Positions 47,516-56,295 of a stretch of 64,000 nt of DNA are shown here, piece by piece. Positions within the stretch are counted from its first letter, which is position 1. Each line of letters begins with the position of its first letter. This DNA is from Aurantiochytrium sp. KH105. Lineage: Eukaryota; Sar; Bigyra; Thraustochytrida; Thraustochytriidae. The notes under the pieces are model-generated. The model was not told the origin of the DNA. It did not search any database and saw nothing but the letters and a program-made list of their open reading frames with translations. Location: positions 310,001 through 374,000 of the forward strand of contig BGKB01000026.1 in the NCBI GenBank assembly GCA_003116975.1, given 5' to 3'. The position numbers and the translations under genes are program-made.

Positions 47516-49318
47516 CTACTCTGTCGGGAGAAGGACCGCCTGCGACAAGCTGGCGCAGTCCTTGACGGGAAGAAATTCGCAGATCCGCATGGCCACAACA
47601 ACAGGAATGTTCTCGAGGCGCGAAGGGCAAGGCCCGCGCGTGGCACCAAGGTCGCACGCGGCAGTATCCGCACGAGAGGTGGGCTGTGAAGCGAAAGATC
47701 GGTTCTCACTGCTCCCAGCAGCCTCGAAACATTTTGGACTGGCTGCGGCGACACCACTCGCAATCGGCGCAAAGCGCCGTGCATCAGCATTTTCAGCAGC
47801 AAGGTTGGTTGGGGAGGATTTATTCCGAGGCGTCGCAGACATGGACGACGTGCGGAAACCAGGCGGCGCAAAGCCCGCAAAGTTGGTTGGTGTGCGCTTG
47901 ACACGCCCTTGTTGAACGCGCAGCGCATTTCCCGGAGCGTTGGCCTGATTGAGCACAAGAGGCACAGATGGCGTGAACGCCCCAGCAGCTGCCACGGGGT
48001 CGGCGCTGGAAGAGTAGCTGCCTCCGATGACCTTGGGGTTCAAGCCCAGGCCAGGCGCAGCACCAGCGGATGTAGGTGAAGAGACTTTGCCAGCCACGGC
48101 AGCAAGGCCAGAAGACGAAGAGGGATGGGCGAGCGGGTCACCAAACTCAAAGGCGTGCTCATCGCCCATGGGAGACGATTGCGGCGTTGTGTCAGGCGTA
48201 GCTGTGACAGAAGAGATGGATCCCACTGATGTGTAGTCTTCCGGGTCCATACTAGCAGCCGAGACGGGGCTGTGCAAAGATGAAAATACGCCGCTGCGCA
48301 GCGTGGGCATGAAGACGCCCATTCCCCTGTCACTACTGCTGCCACTGCTCCTGGGGGTAAAGCCTTGGACTGCGCGCATTCGTGCAGCCAAGACGGCCGC
48401 TGAAGGTGGAGCCGGCGCAAGAGAAAAGTCATCCTCGACACCGGTACCATTGCCATCACCGCCGGTTTGAAGTCCTAGTTCGCCGGCCCGTAGACCATGA
48501 AGCTGAACTTGGGTATCAACATGCGGCCTGTCAACGTTGGGCCTGTTCCAGTGCGGGCGGCGAACGACCGCAGGGTCATCTTCACGAGTGCTCGAAAGAG
48601 CTTCCGAAGGGTTCACGCGTTCGGGTTTAGGAATGAGCAAGTCCGCCTGAGTGCGGGGCGCCCGGCCCGACGAAAGCGTGGGCGGCGGCGGGGGAAGTCC
48701 CCCACTCGGGCGCACCTCTGGCGAGGAAGATGGGGGAACTGAGGTGACCTCCGGACGCGAAAACGACAACGAGCTTGTCCCAGTAGGAGTCGGTGTCCTT
48801 AGCGTGTTGCGAGGCGTAACAGGTGGGGTGACCGATGGTGTGACATTTCCGCTGCTGCTGGCTGTGGGCGTGACGGGCTCGGTGTTGGAGACATACTTTG
48901 AAATTTTCTGCAGCTCTCTTCGGCCCTCGGGCGTGGTGGTGAGTTTGAAGAGATCTTCGTCATTGCTGGCCTCGGCTGTGCGTACATGGTTGAGGCATTG
49001 GCTCCAGTTCGGGAAGAGCTCGTTGCATGCGCGGCAATAGTACTTGGGCACGGAGCCGCCTCCACCTCCACCACCTCCGCCGCCGCCTCCATTCGTGCCT
49101 CCGCTCCGCGGCGAGGGTTGCGTAGGATTCTCTACAATTTTGCTCGGTTTCTGGCTGCTTGGTGCCACCTTGCGGGAGCGACCCATCGCTTCAGTCGTAT
49201 CTGTCGCACTCGCGAGCTCCTCTTTCTGTTGTTGTTCTTGTTGTTGTTGTTCGTGTTGACGTCCGGCTTCCTGCTGTTGCAGTCTTTCGGCCAGGCTCTC
49301 GCGGCTCGCGGACCACAT
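47516..49318 (-). CDS. Low-complexity protein with a zinc-finger-like motif and an F-box-like C-terminus
   Basis: 600 residues from the ATG at 49318; the ATG at 49186 (MGRSRK) is an alternative that skips a Gln-rich start. A glycine run (77-88) precedes YYCRACNELFPNWSQCLNHV (94-112), which has the Cys-x2-Cys and first His of a C2H2 finger but no second ligand at the expected place, so it is degenerate or binds differently. Residues 130-560 are Pro/Ser/Thr-rich with many SP and TP sites, as in regulated scaffold proteins. The last 25 residues (NIPVVVAMRICEFLPVKDCASLSQ) match the first half of an F-box, then a stop follows. Either the F-box is truncated or a 3' exon is missed. The function is not established. 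Confidence 0.6.
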   Translation of the reverse strand: MWSASRESLAERLQQQEAGRQHEQQQQEQQQKEELASATDTTEAMGRSRKVAPSSQKPSKIVENPTQPSPRSGGTNGGGGGGGGGGGGSVPKYYCRACNELFPNWSQCLNHVRTAEASNDEDLFKLTTTPEGRRELQKISKYVSNTEPVTPTASSSGNVTPSVTPPVTPRNTLRTPTPTGTSSLSFSRPEVTSVPPSSSPEVRPSGGLPPPPPTLSSGRAPRTQADLLIPKPERVNPSEALSSTREDDPAVVRRPHWNRPNVDRPHVDTQVQLHGLRAGELGLQTGGDGNGTGVEDDFSLAPAPPSAAVLAARMRAVQGFTPRSSGSSSDRGMGVFMPTLRSGVFSSLHSPVSAASMDPEDYTSVGSISSVTATPDTTPQSSPMGDEHAFEFGDPLAHPSSSSGLAAVAGKVSSPTSAGAAPGLGLNPKVIGGSYSSSADPVAAAGAFTPSVPLVLNQANAPGNALRVQQGRVKRTPTNFAGFAPPGFRTSSMSATPRNKSSPTNLAAENADARRFAPIASGVAAASPKCFEAAGSSENRSFASQPTSRADTAACDLGATRGPCPSRLENIPVVVAMRICEFLPVKDCASLSQAVLLPTE

Positions 49319-49490
49319 CCAAGACCGCCAGGGCCGTCAAACCCCTCTTGCCGCCCCGGACGTCGCCACAAGTTAATCGCAGTGCAACGTGCAAATTGCC
49401 AGCGTCCTCCACGCTGCTCCTCCCGCGAATGCAGGTAGGCGCTGCCGGAGCGCGACGTTTGCCAGGATGTCTGCTTTCCTACGAGACAGA

Positions 49491-49554
49491 ACGAGACGAG
49501 ACGAGACGAGGCGAGACGAGACGAGACGAGACGAGACGAGACGAGACGAGACGA
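49491..49554. repeat. (ACGAG)n pentamer repeat
   Basis: About twelve to thirteen 5-bp units, one with A to G change (GCGAG), about 170-240 bases upstream of the start codon of the minus-strand gene. Confidence 0.95.
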
Positions 49555-50416
49555 AGGCCAGGCCAAGTAACTAAGCGAACCTGCGAGCCTCACGCGCTCG
49601 CTCGCTCACTCAGCTCGCTCCGCCGCCAAGAGCAGCGCCTCCTCGGGGCCTCGAGCCGCGCGGGATCCCGGCGGCGCGGGCGAGCAAGGCCGAACTCGTA
49701 CAGGTCGAGCTCGTCGCGGTCCTCGACGGCGTCGTCGTCGGCGCGGGCGGGCAGGGAGGGAGGCGGCGCAGGTGCCGCGGACACGTGGGCGCGCACGGCT
49801 GCTGCGCTCGCAGCGCGGCGGGGCGGGGCGGGGCTCGGACGTCTGGCGCTGCGCGGCGGCGCGGGCGGGGTCGAGCCGCGGCGGGGCGGCGTGGCTGGAT
49901 GGAGTTGGGTTGAGCTGAGCTGAGCTGAGTTGGCTGCAGCGATGGAGGGAGGGATGGCGGGATGCAGCTCGATGGCCGGGCTCGCGCTGGCTGGCTGCGC
50001 CGCCGCGCCTCCCGGCGTGCGCGGTCGCTCGCTCGCTCGCTCCGTCGGTCGCTCGCGCGCTCGCTCGCGGCGGCCTGCGCGGGCGCGAGCGCAAAAGCGC
50101 TCGCTCGCGTCGGAGGGCTCGTCCGCGCGGCTGGGGATGGGGATCGAGATGGGGGATTGGATGGATGCAGTGCTGCCCGCCGCAGGCGGATCGACCCGGG
50201 CGACGAGACCGAGCCCGAGCGGAGCGCGCGCCGCCCCGCCTGCCTGCCGCCTGCCTACCGCCTGCCTCCCGCGCGTCGCGCACTCGCACGCACGCACGCA
50301 CGCAGCCGTGCCGCAGGCGTCGGCCTCGCGCGGCGTCGCGGCTCTGCTCTGCTCCGCCGCGCGGGCTCGAGGCGGGCTGGGCTGGGCTGGCCCGCCTTGC
50401 CGGCCTGCCTCTGCCC

Positions 50417-50500
50417 GCGCCGCAAGTGGGCTATGGCGCCGCGCGCAAGTGGGCCTTGGCGCCGCGCGCAAGTGGGGAATGCCGCCGCGCAAGTCGGCCT
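50417..50500. promoter_or_regulatory. Four GCAAGTGGGCTAT-type elements upstream of the zinc-finger-like gene
   Basis: Four tandem copies in the plus orientation at about 20-25 bp spacing: CCGCAAGTGGGCTATGGC (50420), GCGCAAGTGGGCCTTGGC (50443), GCGCAAGTGGGGAATGCC (50466) and GCGCAAGTCGGCCTCGCC (50487). They decay left to right from the consensus. Confidence 0.5.
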
Positions 50501-51390
50501 CGCCGCGCCCCGCGCGCCCGTTCCGAGCGTTCCGACCGCGCCGCCGCCGCGCCCTGCTTGCGGATAGCGGGCGCCGCCGCCGTTCTTTTATGGGTTCCGC
50601 GCGCGTTCCGGGGACGTGACGCAGCCCGCGAAGCCCCCCCCCGAGGGAAAAAAACGGGCTGTGGGATAAGTCACTGGGCGGCGCGCGCCGGGTGGGAGGA
50701 GGAGCAACACTGTGACTGAGGAGCTCTGCGTGATGTGCAGTGAAGATCTGAGGGGTAGGCACGAGTTGGAGAATGGGGTTATGGGTGGAAAAAGACTGGG
50801 GCCCAGAATTTGAGTGGAAGAGGAAGAAATGGAAGCTTGTCACTGGTACTTGAAAAGTTAGTGGGGATGGTTGGGGACTGAAAATGGATGGGGCGGGAAG
50901 CTATTTGTGACGGCGGGGTGGGGAAAGGCCAGTCGATAAGACATGTCAAGGGTGTCTAGTGGAGAGACCCACGTGCGCACCGACACCCCCCCAAACGTGG
51001 GTTCAACCTTACAAGAACTTTTTATACCATAAACACTACACTCTTATCGTCTGGGTCTTGTGAGAAAAGCACGTTCCCCAGCGCGTGCCCCAACAGTCAT
51101 AGCCAAGGATATACCAGATAGTCAAGAATAAATGCTACTAGTGATTGCTGACTGATTTGGGGTTGCGCAAAAGGCCTTGCAGTTTTCCATTTCATTTTGA
51201 CTTTCAAAAAACTAATTGGCATCAGTGGTATAATAGGCCTAGTAGCAGTTGTATCAGCTGCCGCATGATTTTGCCATTCTTACATTCTTGCCGCTCTGCT
51301 TGGTGCTCTGCTTGGTGCTCTGCTTTCTGCTCTGCTTTGCTCTGCTCTACTTTTGCTTCTGCTCTGCGCTGCTCGGTGAAGCAAGCTTTC

Positions 51391-53400
51391 TCAGGCCGCT
51401 CGACCCCATATTCCAGCAGGACGAGGGGGGGCGGCAGGGCGCTGCTTCCCAAGCCTAGTTAGACTTGCAAGATACGTGTGCACCGACAGAATGGCATCTT
51501 GTTCGCCGCGCTGCAGCTTGTTCAAGTCCAGGACCTGTGTACAAAGATCCTGCACGGTGTCATGACTGTGGGTAATGACAAGGACAGTCTTGTCCTGCAG
51601 AAAGCCCTTGAGTGATCTCGTCACAACTGCTCGCATGACCGGATCTAGGGCGCTCATGCACTCATCCAAGAGCACATAACACACGTGCTCGCGACAGAGC
51701 AGGCGCGCCATCTGCAGGCGCTGAGCCTGGCCTCCGCTTACCATGCGCTCCGAGGTCAGCTCTGTGTCGAGGCCTTGGCGCAGCGAGTGGACCCATGCAT
51801 CGAGACCCAGCTGCTCGAGAACGGTCCAAATTTTAGCAGTGTCGGGAGGGCTCGCATTGCCGTACCAAATGTTGTCGCGGATGCTCCGCGCAAAGAGCTT
51901 GGACTCCTGACTGACATAGCCAAGAGAAGCGCGGATTGTGTGCTGGGTGTATTCATCGAGATGAAGTCCACCAAAGCGAATTTGGCCAAGGTACGGAAGA
52001 AGACCGGACGCCGCGCGAAACAGCGTCGACTTGCCTCCGCCACTCTCTGCCACGATGGCCATCGTGGCCCCGTGGGGAATCGTAAAGGAAATGTTGGAAA
52101 CCGCAGGGCGATCGGTCTGGGGATACTGCACCGTGACCTGATAGAATTCGAGCGAGCCAGGGCGCACGCAAACGTCGTCGCTGGCCACGGCATCATCAAA
52201 GTGGCCGTCTTGAGTCTTATAGGCTGTTCTGAGCGCTCGTTGCACTGTTTTGAGCGCAATTTGGTATGCTGTGTCGCTCTCACTCGTGAGTGCGATACGG
52301 TTGAAGCTCTTGTGACTCTCCTCGAGGAGAAGAACAAACGCCATGAGAGAAAATAGTGTGTTGACGGCCTCAGCAAAAGCCTCTTCTGCGTCAACGAGCG
52401 ATCGCGCGTAGAGCATCGTTGCAATAGGCATGACGATCATGAGAAAGATCACGACAAAGGTGGTCAGAAAAAAAATGTGAGATATGCTGGCATCCAACGA
52501 AGATGCTGGAAATTCCTTGGTCTGAAGCAAGTTCTTCTCGACGACGTTCATATTGTGCATTGCCACAATGTCTGCATTGCGAAGTATATCGAGAATGAGC
52601 TCATTCACGTCTTGAATGTACGCCTTGCGACGAGTGTTTGGTTCCTTGAGAAGATAAGATCGCATGAAGAACTCTGCAAATAGCACACAAACCACAAAGG
52701 CAAGAGCGAGCAGCATGAGCTCCCAGAAGAGCACCATGCAGACGATGATGACCATGCCGATATTGTACTTTTCTCCCATGCGCTGAAACTTGGTCCGTGC
52801 CTCGTACTCGAAAAGAACTGAGATGTGCTCGAGGATAATAGCCGGGCTCTCGTTTTGAGCTTGCTGCAAATGTGAATTGAGAGTCGAGTCGAGCAGTGAC
52901 ATGCGCCGTTTACGTGCCATCTTGCTTGCTAGATTCAGCGCAGCGCTTTGGCTATACGCAGCACCAAGAGCTACCGGTATCATGGACAGCAGAGCGATGA
53001 TGATGATGATGTCGAAGTCTACGGCATCGAGAAAGAGCGCCTCGAGCAAGGGAGAGGTGACTGTCCCCAAGATGCCATCGCTGGCACCCTCCCGCTCTTC
53101 GACGCTGACAAAGAGTTTGCGAAGCAGGACTGCGAACAGCCACTTGACAATAATGTCGAAAAAACTTGAAATCACGTGTGAAGCGAGAATGAAAGTGACA
53201 TCCCATCCGGTGGTCTTGCAGCATGACGTTTTCTCCCTTCGATAGGAGCTGTTCGTCTCATTTGGATAGTCAAAGTTTGCCTCTTCCAAGGAATATTCCA
53301 TCGAGCTCGCAGTCACGCTCTCTACAGAGCTTACCTTTGATGTCTTGAACTCGTTGAGCTGACCAGTCGCTGGCGCCACCGGGGGGGAACCATGCTTCAT
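51391..53400 (-). CDS. Half-size ABC transporter, paralog A
   Basis: 669 residues. An N-terminal cytosolic stretch of about 75 residues is followed by a six-helix-like transmembrane domain and one nucleotide-binding domain. In the NBD: Walker A AESGGGKST (about 448-456; first Gly replaced by Ala, second position Glu), Q-loop GYVSQES, signature VSGGQAQRLQMARLL, Walker B CYVLLDECMSALD and H-switch ITHSHDT. All catalytic residues are present, so ATP hydrolysis is plausible. It must dimerise to work. It shares ADIVAMHNM and EESHKSFNRIALT with the two paralogs at 56.3 and 61.7 kb. A 19-residue basic/Pro-rich tail after LTRL is unique to this copy. Substrate, membrane and import/export direction are unknown. 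It is divergent from paralog B. Confidence 0.9.
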   Translation of the reverse strand: MKHGSPPVAPATGQLNEFKTSKVSSVESVTASSMEYSLEEANFDYPNETNSSYRREKTSCCKTTGWDVTFILASHVISSFFDIIVKWLFAVLLRKLFVSVEEREGASDGILGTVTSPLLEALFLDAVDFDIIIIIALLSMIPVALGAAYSQSAALNLASKMARKRRMSLLDSTLNSHLQQAQNESPAIILEHISVLFEYEARTKFQRMGEKYNIGMVIIVCMVLFWELMLLALAFVVCVLFAEFFMRSYLLKEPNTRRKAYIQDVNELILDILRNADIVAMHNMNVVEKNLLQTKEFPASSLDASISHIFFLTTFVVIFLMIVMPIATMLYARSLVDAEEAFAEAVNTLFSLMAFVLLLEESHKSFNRIALTSESDTAYQIALKTVQRALRTAYKTQDGHFDDAVASDDVCVRPGSLEFYQVTVQYPQTDRPAVSNISFTIPHGATMAIVAESGGGKSTLFRAASGLLPYLGQIRFGGLHLDEYTQHTIRASLGYVSQESKLFARSIRDNIWYGNASPPDTAKIWTVLEQLGLDAWVHSLRQGLDTELTSERMVSGGQAQRLQMARLLCREHVCYVLLDECMSALDPVMRAVVTRSLKGFLQDKTVLVITHSHDTVQDLCTQVLDLNKLQRGEQDAILSVHTYLASLTRLGKQRPAAPPRPAGIWGRAA

Positions 53401-54208
53401 GCTAAGCTGCGATGACTGCGAGGTTTGATCGGTCAGCTCGTACCGCGCAGAAAGGTCCGATCGAGTTCTGCTTTATGCAACGCCATGCGGTTCATTCACT
53501 GCACACGCGGGAAAAGTATGCAAATGATTTTTCTGTATAAAGAACGTGCCTGCAAATTGCTTGTATTTGGCCGAAAATCTTCACCGAAGGAAGCAATGCA
53601 GCACTCCATGCGTCCTTGTACAGAAGGCCGCGTCACGCTCCGCTTCCGGCCAGGCGAGTTTCCGACTATGGGACGGAAAGAAGTGAAGAGGGAAGTCTTT
53701 GGGGACACTCGAAGCGGCCCGGGGGCAAACCTCAAGCTCCGAGCGTGGCTCACCCCCGTCGGACGCTACGAAATCAACCGCTCCAACCCTCGCGGGGAAG
53801 AAGATCTGAGCCTGTTTCATGGATTGACAGAAAGTGGCGAAGAGAAGTTGTTTCGCGGTATCGCGCGCAGTACAGCAAGGGGAACTACAGAGGGTGCATC
53901 ACGCCGTAAAGCTCGACTTTTGGTATTCGAACGTCATCCTGCAAGAGTCTCCAATGTCTGAAATCCTGGACGCCCGTCAGCGGCTCTCCACAGCCCGACC
54001 AGCCCAGGCTTGCCGCAACTTGGCTGACTGTTTGCGCTGCGAGTGCCGCCGCGCTACACTGCAAATGGGCCTCTTCGTCGATTAGAAATAAACCAAAAAA
54101 TGCGTTGGTGTCACCATGACGAAGCAGCAACAATGGCATGCCATTTCTAACACCTTTAGGGGGGGGGCTCCAGGCTTGCGCGCGCGCGCGCACGCGAGCG
54201 GGGGTGTG

Positions 54209-54475
54209 ACGAAGTGCTGGCGGTGGACACCAGCCGGGTGCACTCCAGCCTTCGGGAGAGTGCCGAGCACCGCTAGAATATCGTCACCCTCGTGCGTGAG
54301 AAGCACCGTGTCACGAAACGCGAACCCGAGTGCCAAAATTAAAAAGCAACTTTAGTAAAGTGGTCTCCAGACGTGCCCGCGCGAGAGAGAAAGTATGGCG
54401 AAGGGCTGGCGGCGAACACCAGTTTGGCACCTGCGTGCTTCGGAAGAACGCCGAGCACTGCCAGAAAAGCGTCGA
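54209..54475. repeat. Diverged direct repeat pair (about 76 bp each)
   Basis: Copies at 54209-54284 and 54398-54475 share the order GAAG-GCTGGCGG-GAACACCAG-CTTCGG-GCCGAGCAC-TGCCAG/CGCTAG-TCGTC/GTCGAG with small indels. On the minus strand both encode a similar short peptide (LAVLGTLPK versus LAVLGVLPK), suggesting an old duplicated coding fragment. Confidence 0.55.
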
Positions 54476-56033
54476 GCTCATTGCACTCGCTGGTCGCTGA
54501 CGCCCTACTTGCCTTCAGGGAAGAACTCAAGCCCAAACCCTAGAAGGCCTTCGATGGGGTAGGCTTCAGGGGGCTGGCTGCTGCGCAGACGTTGCGTGTT
54601 TCACGTGGCTGTGGAGACGAAAAATGTAATAGGGGCCTACAGGACTGAACCTTGTTGAAAAAGACCCAAGCCGGTGACGCTAAAGAGGGCTAGGGATGAG
54701 AACACTGACAAGATGTGAACGCTCGAACTTGCGCATTGGATTATGCTGCAGGCTCTGTAGATCAACGCGGCTTTACAGACCAGCGCAGCTCCATACATCA
54801 ACGCGCATCTGTAGACAAGCGCGGCTCTTGATATCACTCCTGAACTCCAGACATGATGCGAAGAGCAGGAACAGACGCTATTCATGCATGATGCAGACAT
54901 TCATCGCCTTGCTATGCTTCGACAAATCGAAGTTGGCGCCTTCAACGAAAAAGGAAGTTTCGCATTTGATCTCTCTCTTTCGCTCTTTGAAAGCTCGATC
55001 TTCTCGTCCGTCGTCCGGAAACAGTGGCTTGCTGGAGCAAAGCCTTAATCTCTTTCTCGCGAGATCACCTCGTCGTCATCCCGAACAGTTCCCATTCGCT
55101 GTGTCTCTCTCAAGAAGTCTCATAAACCTCTGGTTCTTCGAAGATTAAGCTTGCTCTCGATTTGATGGGTCATCATCTCCGTTGTTTCAATAAAAAAAAG
55201 AAGCAAATGTTTCTTGGTGACGAGGTTGGCGCTTTTGCAATCCTTCGCATTGGGAAAAACTGAAAAAAGAGTGTTTTACGGCCTTGATTACGAAGGAGGG
55301 CATCGTAACGCGAGCTGGTGCATACGTTAGTTTTGGCCTGCGTTTTTACGATGAAAACTGGATGCGGGACCTTGCTCGCTCGCAGTTATTGCACGCTTGT
55401 GTTCCTTAGCAATGCCCGTCTGGTAATTACATGAAAACGGCACAAGCCAGGACTCTGTGAGAGGGATTCTCTTGGGAAAACTTTCAACCACAACAGATAC
55501 CATCAACGCGCATCTCCAAGTTGAGATTTGGAAAAGATCTAGTGTAATTGTATACCTTGGGATCATCGTCTACAAGTCGAATTGATAAGGTCAAATGTGA
55601 CTGTTTGTCTATATTTAGACGAGAACCACCGAACAAGCGATTGATCGCAATAAGTACGGAAGCGTCAGGCTCCGTGTTTGCTGCTGGTAGCCACTCTGCA
55701 TCTCGAAGGCTTGTCTCACTCACGCTCGGCCAGAGGCGATGACGCCGCCTGTATCGGTGTGTACCATTGCTTGGATGTCAACGATGGTGATCAAGGTACC
55801 GTCCAACTCGAGCCCATCGAGGCAGCGGCCGATGCAAAACGCAGCTGCGCGGCGCAATAACAAGCGAGAGGGGGGCTGATGCCTCGCCGTGCGCACGAAG
55901 GCTTAGCTCGTCACACCATTGCGACAGCGTTGTTTCGCCCGGAGAACCGATGACGAAACAACACCTGGAGAACCGATGACTCCCACTCAAAATTTCACAA
56001 TTGTTCAGCGGGCCGAGTACCCCGGAGTGCCAA

Positions 56034-56079
56034 GGCCTATCTATAGTATACCCTGCGGCCTATCTATAGTATACCCTGC
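56034..56079. repeat. 23-bp tandem duplication upstream of ABC paralog B
   Basis: Two perfect copies of GGCCTATCTATAGTATACCC plus three bases (56034-56056 and 56057-56079), framed by two copies of AGCGGGCCGAGTACCC (56008 and 56090). A near-palindrome around CCCTTTAAAGGG follows at 56116-56127. It lies about 220 bases before the start of paralog B. Confidence 0.85.
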
Positions 56080-56295
56080 CCTCTCAAACAAGCGGGCCGA
56101 GTACCCTGGGTATACCCCCTTTAAAGGGTATGCGAGAGCCTGCTTTGGGAATGAGTTGCCAGCGAGCGGCCTGAAGCATGTTCGAGTTGGATCAGCGAGC
56201 GAGGGCTCCGTGCATGGGGCTCGCACAAGGTGGAAGCGAGTTCGTCCGAATCAGTTGCAAGCAGATCCCTAATCGGTCGAGCGGGAGTCAATAAG

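Larger units (their letters stand above)
49319..51390. promoter_or_regulatory. Promoter region of the zinc-finger-like gene and ABC-A 3' flank
   Basis: 2.07 kb. The left 1.3 kb is very GC-rich with (ACGAG)n at 49491-49554, GCTCGCTCGC low complexity and a cluster of the recurring element at 50417-50500. The right part (50640-51390) is AT-richer and holds CTCTGCTTGGTG repeats at 51294-51320. Long open frames in the GC-rich part are not supported by any domain. Confidence 0.5.
53401..56295. other. 2.9-kb spacer between divergent ABC genes with decayed repeats
   Basis: No convincing gene. An open frame at 53475-53961 reads as basic, unstructured protein. A pair of diverged direct repeats lies at 54209-54284 and 54398-54475. 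Short tandem duplications lie near paralog B: GGAGAACCGATGAC twice (55941 and 55967) and a 23-bp unit twice (56034-56079). It presumably contains both ABC promoters. An A-rich run is at 55190-55203. Confidence 0.5.

Noticed and set aside
49590-50843. 417-residue frame upstream of the zinc-finger-like gene
   Set aside because: Same reason: GC-driven open frame through promoter repeats; composition is Arg/Ala/Ser/Pro with no fold.
53475-53961. Possible small gene between the divergent ABC transporters
   Set aside because: The longest form starts at a TTG, the composition is unstructured basic, and no family is recognised; left as spacer.
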